DNA of 37,330 nt from an uncultured Eubacteriales bacterium (GTDB lineage: Bacteria; Bacillota; Clostridia; Oscillospirales; Oscillospiraceae), in the NCBI GenBank assembly GCA_900543085.1, contig UQQF01000018.1:1-37330 (forward strand), written 5' to 3'. The notes below the pieces were generated by a model, which worked only from the letters and a program-made list of their open reading frames with translations, ran no database searches and was not told the DNA's origin. A program made the position numbers and the translations under genes. How positions within the stretch are numbered: position 1 is the stretch's first letter; each line of letters starts with the position of its first letter. Positions 7,476 to 15,630 of the stretch are shown here, one piece after another.

Positions 7476-7506
7476 GGGAACATTTAGTCTGAATAACAGT
7501 CTAATG
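7476..7506 (+). promoter_or_regulatory. ECF-sigma-like promoter, downstream copy
   Basis: GGGAACATTT (7476-7485), 14 bases, then TCTAATG (7500-7506). Elements and spacing are identical to the copy at 7406-7436 while the spacer differs, so the elements look selected. It lies 54 bases upstream of the lipoprotein start. Confidence 0.55.
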
Positions 7507-7559
7507 GCTCGCGTCCGTCACCGCAACAGTAATCCACATGGAAACAAGGAGAATGAAAA

Positions 7560-8261
7560 ATGACCAAGAAGATCATCAGCCTGATCCTGGGCGCCACGCT
7601 GTGCCTCAGCCTGCTTGCCGCCTGCGGCACCCCTGCCGCCGACCCGACTGCTACTCCCAGCGCCATCCCGAGCGAGACCCCCAGCGAGGAACCCACCGCC
7701 ACGCCTTCCGCCGACCCCAGCGAGGAGCCGAGCGAGGAGCCCTCTGCCGCTCCCACCGAGCAGCCCTCCGCCCCCAGCGTGCAGCCCTCCGCACCCAGCG
7801 AGCAGCCCTCCGCACCCAGCGAGCAGCCGGCTGAGACCCCGGCTCAGGGCGGAAGCGACCTGTCCGCCGGCTTCGTCAACGCCATAACCTCTGCCCGCAG
7901 CGAGCAGGAGAACACCGACCGCCCCATCATCGCCAAGGGCGGCGACGTCAACGATCTTTACTGGGACACCCTCGGCTTCGCCGCGGCTGACGTCAGCGAC
8001 TATGCCTTCAGCCTGTCTCTGATGAATACCCAGGCCTACTGCGTCGGCGTGTTCAAGCCCGTCGACGGCAAGGCCGACGCCGTCTACAACGGCCTCAAGG
8101 CTTACATCGACCGCACCATCCAGAGCTTCACCAACTACCTGCCCGACCAGCTCGTGTACGCCGAGAACGCCAGGCTCGAGAAGCTCGCCGACGGCACTGT
8201 CGTTATCGTCATGTGCGAGAACCAGGATACCGTCTACGATACCATCGTGGCCGCTCTGTAA
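7560..8261 (+). CDS. DUF4358-type lipoprotein with Pro/Ser/Glu linker
   Basis: A 233-residue secreted lipoprotein. A signal peptide ends in the lipobox LLAAC with Cys22 as the lipidation site. Residues about 26-96 form a disordered Pro/Ser/Glu/Thr linker containing a 21-base tandem repeat. The C-terminal domain (about 100-233) contains SLSLMNTQAYCVGVFKP and DGTVVIVMCENQDTVYD, which I recognise as the DUF4358 family common in clostridia; its function is unknown. The domain is very similar to that of the next gene, and the two signal peptides are almost identical, so they are tandem paralogues. AAGGAG precedes the ATG. Two ECF-like promoters upstream suggest control by envelope stress. Likely anchored on the outer face of the membrane with the linker acting as a wall spacer. 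Confidence 0.8.
   Translation: MTKKIISLILGATLCLSLLAACGTPAADPTATPSAIPSETPSEEPTATPSADPSEEPSEEPSAAPTEQPSAPSVQPSAPSEQPSAPSEQPAETPAQGGSDLSAGFVNAITSARSEQENTDRPIIAKGGDVNDLYWDTLGFAAADVSDYAFSLSLMNTQAYCVGVFKPVDGKADAVYNGLKAYIDRTIQSFTNYLPDQLVYAENARLEKLADGTVVIVMCENQDTVYDTIVAAL
7761..7823 (+). repeat. Three 21-bp tandem units in the lipoprotein linker
   Basis: Units start at 7761, 7782 and 7803 (CAGCCCTCCGCMCCCAGCGWG), coding for QPSAPSV/E. In-frame repeats like this can change copy number and alter linker length without breaking the reading frame. Confidence 0.75.
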
Positions 8262-8294
8262 GGAACCGACATATAAAATAGGGAGAACCACAAA

Positions 8295-8822
8295 ATGACC
8301 AAGAAGATTCTCAGCCTTGTACTTGGCGCGGCCATGTGCCTGAGCCTGCTTGCCGCCTGCGGCACTCCCGCGGCGGACCCGACCCCGACCCCGACCGAGC
8401 CGGCGCTGACCGGCGAGGAGCTGGCCGCGCACTACAAGGCGGCCATCGAGGGCGCCCGCAGCGACGAGGACAACCAGTACAACACTGTCGCCACCACCGA
8501 CGAGGAGCTCGGCTCCATCGCCTGGGAGATGCTCGGCATGAGCGCCGACATGCTTGACGCCTACGCCGTCAGCATTTCCCTCATGAACGTCAGCGCATAC
8601 TGCGTCGGAGTGTTCAAGCCCGTCGAGGGTCAGGAGGAGGCCGTCATGACCGCCCTCCAGACCTATCAGCAGAACATAGAGACCAGCTTTGAAAACTACC
8701 TGGCCGACCAGTACGAGATCGCCCAGAACGCCAAGCTCGAGCAGCTTGACGACGGCGCCATCGTCTTTGTGATGTGCGCCGATCAGGACACCGTCTACGA
8801 CGCCATCGTGGCCGCCCTGTAA
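8295..8822 (+). CDS. DUF4358-type lipoprotein, short-linker paralogue
   Basis: A 175-residue lipoprotein and tandem paralogue of the preceding gene. The signal peptide MTKKILSLVLGAAMCLSLLA ends before Cys22 in the same LLAAC lipobox. Only a short DPTPTPTEPALTGEE linker follows before the DUF4358-type domain with SISLMNVSAYCVGVFKP and DGAIVFVMCADQDTVYD. It begins 33 bases after its paralogue stops, with AGGGAG before the ATG, so both are likely on one transcript that ends at the strong hairpin 8834-8862. The main difference between the copies is the long linker in the first, which would hold its domain further from the membrane. Molecular function unknown. Confidence 0.8.
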   Translation: MTKKILSLVLGAAMCLSLLAACGTPAADPTPTPTEPALTGEELAAHYKAAIEGARSDEDNQYNTVATTDEELGSIAWEMLGMSADMLDAYAVSISLMNVSAYCVGVFKPVEGQEEAVMTALQTYQQNIETSFENYLADQYEIAQNAKLEQLDDGAIVFVMCADQDTVYDAIVAAL

Positions 8823-8833
8823 ATCCAACCGTA

Positions 8834-8862
8834 AAAACCCCCGCCTCGCGCGGGGGTTTTTG
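8834..8862. terminator. Bidirectional terminator between the lipoprotein operon and recG
   Basis: A perfect 12-base-pair stem, AAAAACCCCCGC (8834-8845) with GCGGGGGTTTTT (8851-8862), loop CTCGC. It has A and T tracts on both sides, so it can stop transcription from both convergent units. Confidence 0.85.
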
Positions 8863-8866
8863 CTTT

Positions 8867-10921
8867 TCAGCTCAGGCGCGAGCCGGTCACGGACAGCAGC
8901 CGCTCGGCGGCCTGGCGGACGGGGCGGTTCTCCTCGCGGACGAGCGCGGGGTCTTCGGCCAGGAGCGCCTGGGCAGCGGCCTGGGCGGTCTTCAGCACGT
9001 CCATGTCCGCGCCGAGGTCTGCGATGTGCAGCTCGGGCAGACCGTGCTGCCGTGCGCCGAAGAAATCTCCGGGACCGCGCAGGCGCAAATCCTCCTCCGC
9101 TATTTTAAACCCGTCGTGTATGTGCGTCAATGCGGCCAGCCGCTCGCGCGCGTCGGCGCCCTTGGCGTCGGAGACGAGGACGCAGTAGCTCTTGTGCCTG
9201 CCGCGCCCCACGCGGCCGCGCAGCTGGTGCAGCTGGCTGAGGCCGAAGCGCTCGGCGTTTTCTATTATCATCAGCGCGGCGTTCGGCACGTCCACGCCGA
9301 CCTCTATGACGGTCGTGGAGACCAGCACGTCCACCTCTCCGGCGGCGAAGCGGGACATTATCTCGTCGCGCGGCTTGGCCTTCATCCTGCCGTGGATGCA
9401 CTCTATGCGCAGCCCGGGCAGAGCCGCGCGCAGCTCCAGCGTGTGTTCCTCGGCGCTGACCAGATCCATGGGAACCTCGCTGTCGGCATCGATGGCGGGG
9501 CACACGACGAACACCTGTCTGCCCTCGCCGACCAGCTTGGCGATGAACGCGTTCAGACGACGGCGGTAGGAGCTGGTGACGGCAAAGGTGTCCACCCTCT
9601 GCCGCCCCGGCGGCAGCTCGTCTATCAGGGAGACGTCCAGGTCGCCGTAAATGATGAGCGCCAGCGTGCGCGGTATGGGCGTGGCGGACATGACCAGCAC
9701 GTGCGCGCGCTCGCCCTTCCCGGCCAGGGCGCTGCGCTGAGCCACGCCGAAGCGGTGCTGCTCGTCCGTGACCACCAGGCCGAGGCGCCTGAACTCCACG
9801 CCCTCGCTTATGAGCGCGTGCGTACCCACGGCCAGCGCGGCCTCGCCGGAGGCGAGCGCGGCGAGCGTCTCGCGCTTGGCCTTCGCGCCCATGGAGCCGG
9901 TGAGCTTGACCACCTTCAGCCCGAAGGGAGCCAGGAAACCGCTGAGCGTGGCAAAGTGCTGCTCCGCCAGCAGCTCCGTCGGAGCCATGAACGCGCTTTG
10001 CAGCCCGCTTCCGGCCGCCAGCCAGATGAGCGCGGCGGCGACCAGGGTCTTGCCGGAGCCGACGTCGCCCTGTATCAGCCGGTTCATCAGCCTGCCGGCG
10101 GTCATGTCCCCGGCGGCGTCGGCGATGGCACGCAGCTGCGCGCCGGTGGGCGTGAAGGGCAGCGTGGCGGTGAACTCGGCGATGTCGCGCGGCTGCACGG
10201 CTATGCCCGGCTGCACCTCGCCCTCGCCGCGCACCAGCGAGAGCGCGCAGACAAGCGTGAACAGCTCCTCAAACACCAGCCTCCTGCGCGAGAGCGAAAG
10301 CGCGCGCATGTCGGCGGGGAAGTGGATGTTCTCGTAGGCGTAGCGCGCGGTGCACAGCCGGTTTTCGCGCTCGACGCGCTCCGGCAGGGCGTTCGGGAAG
10401 GTCATGCCCGGCTCGCCGAGGACGCGGCGCACGGCCTGGGTCATATCCCTCTGGCTTATGCCGCCGGTGAGGCGGTACACCGGCATGATGCGCCCGGTGA
10501 CGCGCCCCATCTCGGCCTCAGGCTCGAATATCGGGTTGGTGAAGGCAAAGGTGCGGCCCGTGACCTGCACCTTGCCGTAGAAGATGTACGTGTCCCCGCG
10601 GCGGAGCTTGTTCTTCATCCAGGCCTGGTTGAAGTAGGTGACGAGCATACTGCCAGAGGCGTCCGCTATGCGGAAGCGCAGTAGATCCATGCCCTTGCGT
10701 ATGCGGCTCAGCTCCGGCTCGGTGGTTATCATGGCGCACACGCAGGCGGCCTCTCCCTCCATCAGTCTGGCTATGGGCAGGACCTTGCTCCTGTCCTCGT
10801 ATGCCCTGGGGAAGTCGGACAGCAGGTCGCCCACGCAGCGCACGCCGAGCCGGGCAAAGGCCTTGCCCTTGGCCTCGCCTATGCCTTTTATATAGCGGAT
10901 GTCGGTGTTCAGATTCAGCAC
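8867..10921 (-). CDS. recG: ATP-dependent DNA helicase RecG
   Basis: A 684-residue superfamily 2 helicase that reverses stalled replication forks and migrates Holliday junctions. The N-terminal wedge/OB domain covers roughly residues 1-200. The helicase core has Walker A GDVGSGKT (285-292), a DEQH box (386-389) in TDEQHRFGV, then MSATPIPRTLAL, and motifs V/VI as STTVIEVGVDVPNA and QLRGRVGR. It ends with the RecG-specific C-terminal region including LRGPGDFFGARQHG. Full length. The start is GTG 10921, supported by GAGGAAG 7 bases upstream. In many clostridia recG follows the asp23-fakA pair; here that pair lies about 14 kb away. It converges on the lipoprotein operon at a shared terminator. 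Confidence 0.97.
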   Translation of the reverse strand: MLNLNTDIRYIKGIGEAKGKAFARLGVRCVGDLLSDFPRAYEDRSKVLPIARLMEGEAACVCAMITTEPELSRIRKGMDLLRFRIADASGSMLVTYFNQAWMKNKLRRGDTYIFYGKVQVTGRTFAFTNPIFEPEAEMGRVTGRIMPVYRLTGGISQRDMTQAVRRVLGEPGMTFPNALPERVERENRLCTARYAYENIHFPADMRALSLSRRRLVFEELFTLVCALSLVRGEGEVQPGIAVQPRDIAEFTATLPFTPTGAQLRAIADAAGDMTAGRLMNRLIQGDVGSGKTLVAAALIWLAAGSGLQSAFMAPTELLAEQHFATLSGFLAPFGLKVVKLTGSMGAKAKRETLAALASGEAALAVGTHALISEGVEFRRLGLVVTDEQHRFGVAQRSALAGKGERAHVLVMSATPIPRTLALIIYGDLDVSLIDELPPGRQRVDTFAVTSSYRRRLNAFIAKLVGEGRQVFVVCPAIDADSEVPMDLVSAEEHTLELRAALPGLRIECIHGRMKAKPRDEIMSRFAAGEVDVLVSTTVIEVGVDVPNAALMIIENAERFGLSQLHQLRGRVGRGRHKSYCVLVSDAKGADARERLAALTHIHDGFKIAEEDLRLRGPGDFFGARQHGLPELHIADLGADMDVLKTAQAAAQALLAEDPALVREENRPVRQAAERLLSVTGSRLS

Positions 10922-10985
10922 GCAGGCACTTCCTCGCTGGATGTTTTCCGGCTCATGCAGGCCGGTGAGGTTGAACTAAAATGCA

Positions 10986-11022
10986 GCCCAACCGGCATAC
11001 TGCACCGGTTGGGCGTATTTTT
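10986..11022. terminator. Hairpin with T run between recG and a 54-residue gene
   Basis: A perfect 10-base-pair stem, GCCCAACCGG (10986-10995) with CCGGTTGGGC (11005-11014), is followed by GTATTTTT on the plus strand. No plus-strand gene ends here, because recG runs leftward from 10921. It may be a leader attenuator of the 54-residue gene, or on the minus strand (followed by TGCATTTT) part of the recG leader. Confidence 0.45.
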
Positions 11023-11083
11023 GACGTATTCACAGGTAATAAACGCCAGCGGCGCGGGCATACTATGCGCGGAGGCGATTGCA

Positions 11084-11248
11084 ATGTCAAGACGCAAAAA
11101 GCGCAAAATGGACGATATCTCGCTCAATCCCGAATCGCGCGTCGCGGAGCTGTACGACCCTACCGGCATACGCAAGACCGAGGTCGCCGACCCGAGCCGG
11201 GCGGGAATGAGGGTGCTGGACAACTGCGCGGAGGAGCACCGGCAGTAG
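11084..11248 (+). CDS. Small hypothetical protein, 54 residues, basic N-terminus
   Basis: I do not recognise this protein. It starts MSRRKKRKMDDISLNPESR, a strongly basic N-terminus that could touch nucleic acid or ribosomes, and continues with a polar segment VAELYDPTGIRKTEV before ending EEHRQ. There is no signal peptide or membrane segment. Evidence for translation is a clean GGAGG 8 bases before ATG 11084. The same reading frame is open back to 10955, but the upstream part crosses the hairpin at 10986-11014 and lacks a ribosome site. Its TAG stop is immediately followed by the apbE stop on the other strand, so the two convergent genes touch with no space for a terminator. Function unknown. 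Confidence 0.6.
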   Translation: MSRRKKRKMDDISLNPESRVAELYDPTGIRKTEVADPSRAGMRVLDNCAEEHRQ

Positions 11249-12289
11249 TCAGCGGCGCACGTACTCGACCGTGCGGTCGCCGTAGGCCTCAAAGGCGTCC
11301 GTGAGGCCGCCGGACACTATGATGCGCCCGTCGTCGGTGACAAGCACCATGTCAAAGTCCGTGCCGTAGGTCTCGTAGTAGCTCTTGGCGCCGCTCTCTC
11401 CGAGGACGTAGAGGGCGGTGCTGAGCGCGTCGGCCATGGTGCCGTCCTCGCAGACTATGGTCACGCTAAGCAGGTCGGTATCCGCCGGGCGGCCGGTGGA
11501 GGGGTCGATTATGTGCTGATAGGTAGTGCCGTTGCTGGCGACGAAGTAGCGCTGGTATCCGCCGGAGGTGACGACGGCCGTCTCGCCGACGGAGAGTATG
11601 CCGACGTAGCTGTTGGTGTTCTCGGGGTCCTGCACGGCGACGTTCCAGTTGCTGCCGTCGGGGCGAAGGCCGAGCGTCTGCACATTGCCGCCGAGGGAGA
11701 TGATGGCGCTGGTCACGCCCGCGCCGGCCATCGCCTGAGCCGCGTACTTGGCCGCGCAGCCCTTGGCCACGCTGGCAAAGGAGAGCTCGGTGCCGGACGG
11801 GAGCGTGACAAGGCTCGTGTCCGCGTCGCTCATGCGGTTGATGCTGACCTTGTCAAAGCCCACGTTCGCCAGGAGCCCGGTTATCTCGCTGTCGCTGGGC
11901 ACGCGGTACTGCGCGTCGATAAAGCCCCAGGCCTTGACCAGCGGGTACACGGTCAAGTCCAGCGCGCCGTTGGACTGCGTGTAAACCGTTCCGGCCACGG
12001 ACAGCATCTCGGCTATCTGCCCCGTGACGCTGACGGGCGCGCCCTGGGAGTTGTTCAGGTTGTAGACGGCGGAGCCCTGACGCTCTGGGTCCAGCATAGC
12101 GTCCAGCGCGTTTATGACGGCTGTGGCGGCGTCAAGTCCGGCCTCGCCGTTGCTGCCGTAGGCGGTCAGGCTCATAACCGTATCCATGGCTACGACCTGA
12201 ACGTCGTGCCGTTCTTCCTCGCCGCAGCCCGCAAGAGTGAGCGCCATGGCGAGCGCCAGAACGAGCGCGAGTGCGCGTTTATATCTCAT
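11249..12289 (-). CDS. apbE: ApbE-family FAD:protein FMN transferase, lipoprotein
   Basis: A 346-residue exported ApbE-type enzyme that attaches FMN covalently to Thr/Ser of target flavoproteins such as Rnf/Nqr subunits, using FAD and Mg. The signal peptide ends in LTLAGC, with Cys22 as the lipidation site, so it acts on the outer membrane face. Family motifs are VAMDTVMSL (about 33-41), SLGGNVQTLG, TSGGYQRYF and HIIDPSTGRPA in the expected order, and the length is typical. ATG 12289 follows an AGGGG ribosome site. A promoter is visible at 12324-12352. Monocistronic; it converges with the 54-residue gene, stop to stop. No rnf or nqr target is in the window, so its substrate protein is elsewhere. 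Confidence 0.94.
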   Translation of the reverse strand: MRYKRALALVLALAMALTLAGCGEEERHDVQVVAMDTVMSLTAYGSNGEAGLDAATAVINALDAMLDPERQGSAVYNLNNSQGAPVSVTGQIAEMLSVAGTVYTQSNGALDLTVYPLVKAWGFIDAQYRVPSDSEITGLLANVGFDKVSINRMSDADTSLVTLPSGTELSFASVAKGCAAKYAAQAMAGAGVTSAIISLGGNVQTLGLRPDGSNWNVAVQDPENTNSYVGILSVGETAVVTSGGYQRYFVASNGTTYQHIIDPSTGRPADTDLLSVTIVCEDGTMADALSTALYVLGESGAKSYYETYGTDFDMVLVTDDGRIIVSGGLTDAFEAYGDRTVEYVRR

Positions 12290-12323
12290 AGGCCATGCCC
12301 CTTTTGTGTGTATGCTGAGCTAC

Positions 12324-12352
12324 ATTTTACCACGTTCGCCGCCCGTGTGCAA
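12324..12352 (-). promoter_or_regulatory. Sigma-70-type promoter of apbE
   Basis: On the minus strand TTGCAC (12347-12352) and TAAAAT (12324-12329) are separated by 17 bases, about 35 bases before the apbE start. Confidence 0.65.
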
Positions 12353-12394
12353 GGTCAACGCGCAAATGGCGGCGAGTATGGCAGCCTGGGCGCG

Positions 12395-12427
12395 AAAAAT
12401 CCCCCGCCGGTGCAACCCGGCGGGGGG
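12395..12427 (-). terminator. Intrinsic terminator of the carAB operon
   Basis: A stem of 10 base pairs (12401-12410 with 12417-12426, CCCCCGCCGG and its complement) is followed on the minus strand by ATTTTT. It sits 18 bases after the carB stop. Confidence 0.85.
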
Positions 12428-12444
12428 TTTCGTGCCTTTTCGGT

Positions 12445-15400
12445 TCAGCTTATTTCCGACACGTCTGTCAGCTCGGTGGAGCTCTCCGTCCATCCGTCGT
12501 CGAGCAGCGAGACGGCCGCGAGCGCGGTGTCGATGCTCGTCAGGGTGGGGATGCCGCGCTTGACCGCCTGGCGGTGCAGCTCCACATAGTCGCCCATCGT
12601 GTCGTCGTGCAGCGCGCCGGTGTAGATGACGAGGCCGATGTTCGCGCGCTCGAGCAGGCCGCCGATGTCGGCCGTGCGCGTCACCGCGCCTATGTCGAAG
12701 GCGTAGCGGCCGAGCGCCTTCACCACCGCTGCGGTGTCCGGCGTGGCGAAGATGTGCCGCCCGTCGGCGTCCAGCCTGGACACCAGCTCGCCTATCTCGC
12801 CGAGCTGGCGGTTCTCCACGCTCAGCAGCACGCCCATGCGCTTGTCGCCGTCGGCGGAGACGAACTTGAAGCCCGCCGCCGTAAGCCCCTTGTAAAGCGC
12901 CTCCTCGAAGGTGCGGCCTATGCCCAGCACCTCGCCGGTGGACTTCATCTCGGGGCCGAGCAGGCTGTTGGCGTTGGGCACCTTCTCAAAGCTGAACACG
13001 GGGACTTTTACGCCCACGTACTCCGGCTCGCGCGCGAGTCCGTCCGGATAGCCCATGCTCTCCAGCGTCTCGCCCATCATGACCCGGGTGGCCACGTCGG
13101 CCATGTGCAGGCCGCTTATCTTGCTCAGGTACGGCACCGTGCGGCTGGCGCGCGGGTTGACCTCTATGACGTACAGCTCGCCGCCGTACACCAGGTACTG
13201 AATGTTCACCAGCCCCTGCGTGCCGAGCGCCAGCGCCAGGGCGCGCGAGCACTCCAGCACGCGCGCGGTCATCGCGCCGTCGAGGCTGTACGGCGGGCAG
13301 ACGGCTATGGAGTCGCCGGAGTGTATCCCCGCGCGCTCTATGTGCTCCATGATGCCGGGGACAAGCACCCGCTGCCCGTCGGAGATGACGTCGCACTCCA
13401 GCTCCGTGCCGGGCAGGTACTGGTCAATCAGCACGTTCGCGCCGTTGCCCGCGGTGATGATGACGTCCATATAGCGCCGCACCTCGGCCTCGTCGTGGGC
13501 TATGACCATGTTCTGCCCGCCTATGACGTAGCTGGGGCGCAAAAGCACCGGGTATCCCAGGTCGTCCGCCGTGGCGATGGCCTCGTCCAGCGAGTGCACC
13601 GCCGCGCCGCGCGGGCGCTTTATCTCAAGGCTCTCCAGCAGCGCGTCGAACTTCTCCCTGTCCTCGGCCAGGTCTATGCCCTCGGCGCTGGTACCGAGTA
13701 TCCGCACGCCGTGGTCGACCAGGTACTGCGCCAGCGAGATGGCCGTCTGGCCGCCGAAGGCCACGACCACGCCGACGGGCTTCTCGACCGCTATCACGCC
13801 CATGACGTCCTCGGGGCAGAGCGGCTCGAAGTAGAGCCTTGAGGACGTGTCGTAGTCGGTGGAGACCGTCTCCGGGTTGTTGTTGATTATCACGACGTCG
13901 TAGCCCATGGCGCGCAGCGTGCTCACACAGTGGACGCTGGAGTAGTCGAACTCGATGCCCTGGCCTATGCGTATGGGACCCGAGCCGAGCACGACCACGG
14001 TGGGCTTATCGCCCGCGCGCTCGCGCGCGTCGCAGTGCTGTCCGCCGGGCACGGAGTAGAAGTACGGCGTCCTGGCCTCGAACTCCGCCGCGCAGGTGTC
14101 GACCATCTTGTAGCTGAGCGGCTCCGCCGGGGGAGGAGCCTGGCCGCTGAGCTTGGCTATCAGCGCCTCGGTGTAGCCGTATTTCCTGGCGAGCGCCACA
14201 TTCTCGGCGGTCAGCCCCCGCGCAAGGCTCGCCTCCAGCTCGGCCATGTTCCTGAGCTTGTTTAGGAAGAAGCAGTCCACCTTCGTCAGGTCGTGCAGCT
14301 CGCCGACCGTGTAACCGGCCTTCAACGCCTCGAAAAGCGAAAATACGCGCATGTCGTCTATCTCGCGCAGGCGCACCTGCAGCGGCTTTTTGCTCCTGAC
14401 TCGGCGGTTGAGGCTCTCCTCCTTGATGCCCGCGCCGCGTATCGCCTTCATCAGCGCGGCTTCAAAGGTGGGGGCGATGCTCATGACCTCGCCGGTGGCC
14501 TTCATCTGCGGGCCGAGCGAGCGGTCCGCGCCGTAGAACTTGTCAAAGGGCCAGCGCGGCAGCTTGCAGACCACGTAGTCCAGCGCCGGCTCGAAGCAGG
14601 CGTAGGTCTCGCCGGTGACCTCGTTTTTTATCTCGTCGAGCGTGTAGCCGAGCGCTATCTTGGCGCTGACCTTGGCTATCGGATAGCCCGTGGCCTTGCT
14701 CGCGAGGGCGGAGGAGCGGCTCACGCGGGGGTTGACCTCGATGACCGCGTACTCAAAGCTGTCGGGGTTCAGTGCAAACTGGCAGTTGCAGCCGCCCTCT
14801 ATGCCCAGCTCGCCTATTATGCTCAGCGCCGCTGAGCGCAGCATCTGATACTCCTTGTCCGCGAGGGTCAGCGCGGGCGCCACGACTATGCTGTCGCCGG
14901 TGTGCACGCCCACGGGGTCGAAGTTCTCCATGGAGCAGATGGTGATGGCGCTGCCCGCGCTGTCGCGCATGACCTCGAACTCTATCTCCTTCCAGCCGAA
15001 GATGTAGCGCTCCACCAGCACCTGGTGTATGGGCGAGGCGTCAAGCCCGCGCTGAGCCACCGCCTCCATCTCGCGCTCGTTGTGCGCCACGCCGCCGCCG
15101 CTGCCTCCGAGGGTAAAGGCGGGGCGGATGATGACCGGATAGCCCACGGCGCGCGCGGCGTTCATCGCCTGGGCGAGGGTGTTGGCCGTGCGGGAGGGGA
15201 TGGTCGGCTGGTCGATGGCCGCCATCGCGTCCTTGAATAGCTGCCTGTCCTCGCTCTTGAGTATGGCGTCTATGTTCGTGCCGATGAGCCGCACGCCGTG
15301 CTCGGCGAGGAAGCCGCTCTTGTGCAGCTCCATCGCTAGGTTCAGACCCGTCTGCCCGCCGAGACCGGCCAGCAGGCTGTCCGGCTTCTCCTTCTCGATT

Positions 15401-15630
15401 ATCCGCTCCACCGTGCGTATGGTCAGCGGCTCTATATATACGGCGGTGGCCATGTCGGGGTCGGTCATGATGGTGGCGGGGTTGGAGTTTATCAGCACGG
15501 TCTCCACGCCCTCGGCCATCAGCGCGCGGCAGGCCTGCGTGCCCGCGTAGTCGAACTCCGCGGCCTGGCCTATGACTATGGGGCCGGAGCCGATGACCAG
15601 CACTTTCTTTATGGATGCGTCCTTAGGCAT
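12445..15630 (-). CDS. carB: Carbamoyl-phosphate synthase, large subunit
   Basis: A 1061-residue ammonia-ligating subunit that makes carbamoyl phosphate for pyrimidine and arginine synthesis with CarA. Two homologous ATP-grasp halves are visible. The first starts VLVIGSGPIVIGQAAEFDYAG and contains FTLGGSGGG and IEVNPRVSRSSALASKATG. The second starts VVVLGSGPIRIGQGIEFDYS and contains SYVIGGQNM and IEVNPRASRTVPYLSK. The C-terminal allosteric MGS-like domain follows (about 930-1061). Length is standard. I chose ATG 15630 (MPKDASIKKV) because GGGAGG lies a normal distance upstream; a GTG three codons earlier abuts the ribosome site. The start overlaps the carA stop by 8 bases, so the pair is translationally coupled. 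The terminator at 12395-12427 ends the operon. Confidence 0.98.
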   Translation of the reverse strand: MPKDASIKKVLVIGSGPIVIGQAAEFDYAGTQACRALMAEGVETVLINSNPATIMTDPDMATAVYIEPLTIRTVERIIEKEKPDSLLAGLGGQTGLNLAMELHKSGFLAEHGVRLIGTNIDAILKSEDRQLFKDAMAAIDQPTIPSRTANTLAQAMNAARAVGYPVIIRPAFTLGGSGGGVAHNEREMEAVAQRGLDASPIHQVLVERYIFGWKEIEFEVMRDSAGSAITICSMENFDPVGVHTGDSIVVAPALTLADKEYQMLRSAALSIIGELGIEGGCNCQFALNPDSFEYAVIEVNPRVSRSSALASKATGYPIAKVSAKIALGYTLDEIKNEVTGETYACFEPALDYVVCKLPRWPFDKFYGADRSLGPQMKATGEVMSIAPTFEAALMKAIRGAGIKEESLNRRVRSKKPLQVRLREIDDMRVFSLFEALKAGYTVGELHDLTKVDCFFLNKLRNMAELEASLARGLTAENVALARKYGYTEALIAKLSGQAPPPAEPLSYKMVDTCAAEFEARTPYFYSVPGGQHCDARERAGDKPTVVVLGSGPIRIGQGIEFDYSSVHCVSTLRAMGYDVVIINNNPETVSTDYDTSSRLYFEPLCPEDVMGVIAVEKPVGVVVAFGGQTAISLAQYLVDHGVRILGTSAEGIDLAEDREKFDALLESLEIKRPRGAAVHSLDEAIATADDLGYPVLLRPSYVIGGQNMVIAHDEAEVRRYMDVIITAGNGANVLIDQYLPGTELECDVISDGQRVLVPGIMEHIERAGIHSGDSIAVCPPYSLDGAMTARVLECSRALALALGTQGLVNIQYLVYGGELYVIEVNPRASRTVPYLSKISGLHMADVATRVMMGETLESMGYPDGLAREPEYVGVKVPVFSFEKVPNANSLLGPEMKSTGEVLGIGRTFEEALYKGLTAAGFKFVSADGDKRMGVLLSVENRQLGEIGELVSRLDADGRHIFATPDTAAVVKALGRYAFDIGAVTRTADIGGLLERANIGLVIYTGALHDDTMGDYVELHRQAVKRGIPTLTSIDTALAAVSLLDDGWTESSTELTDVSEIS

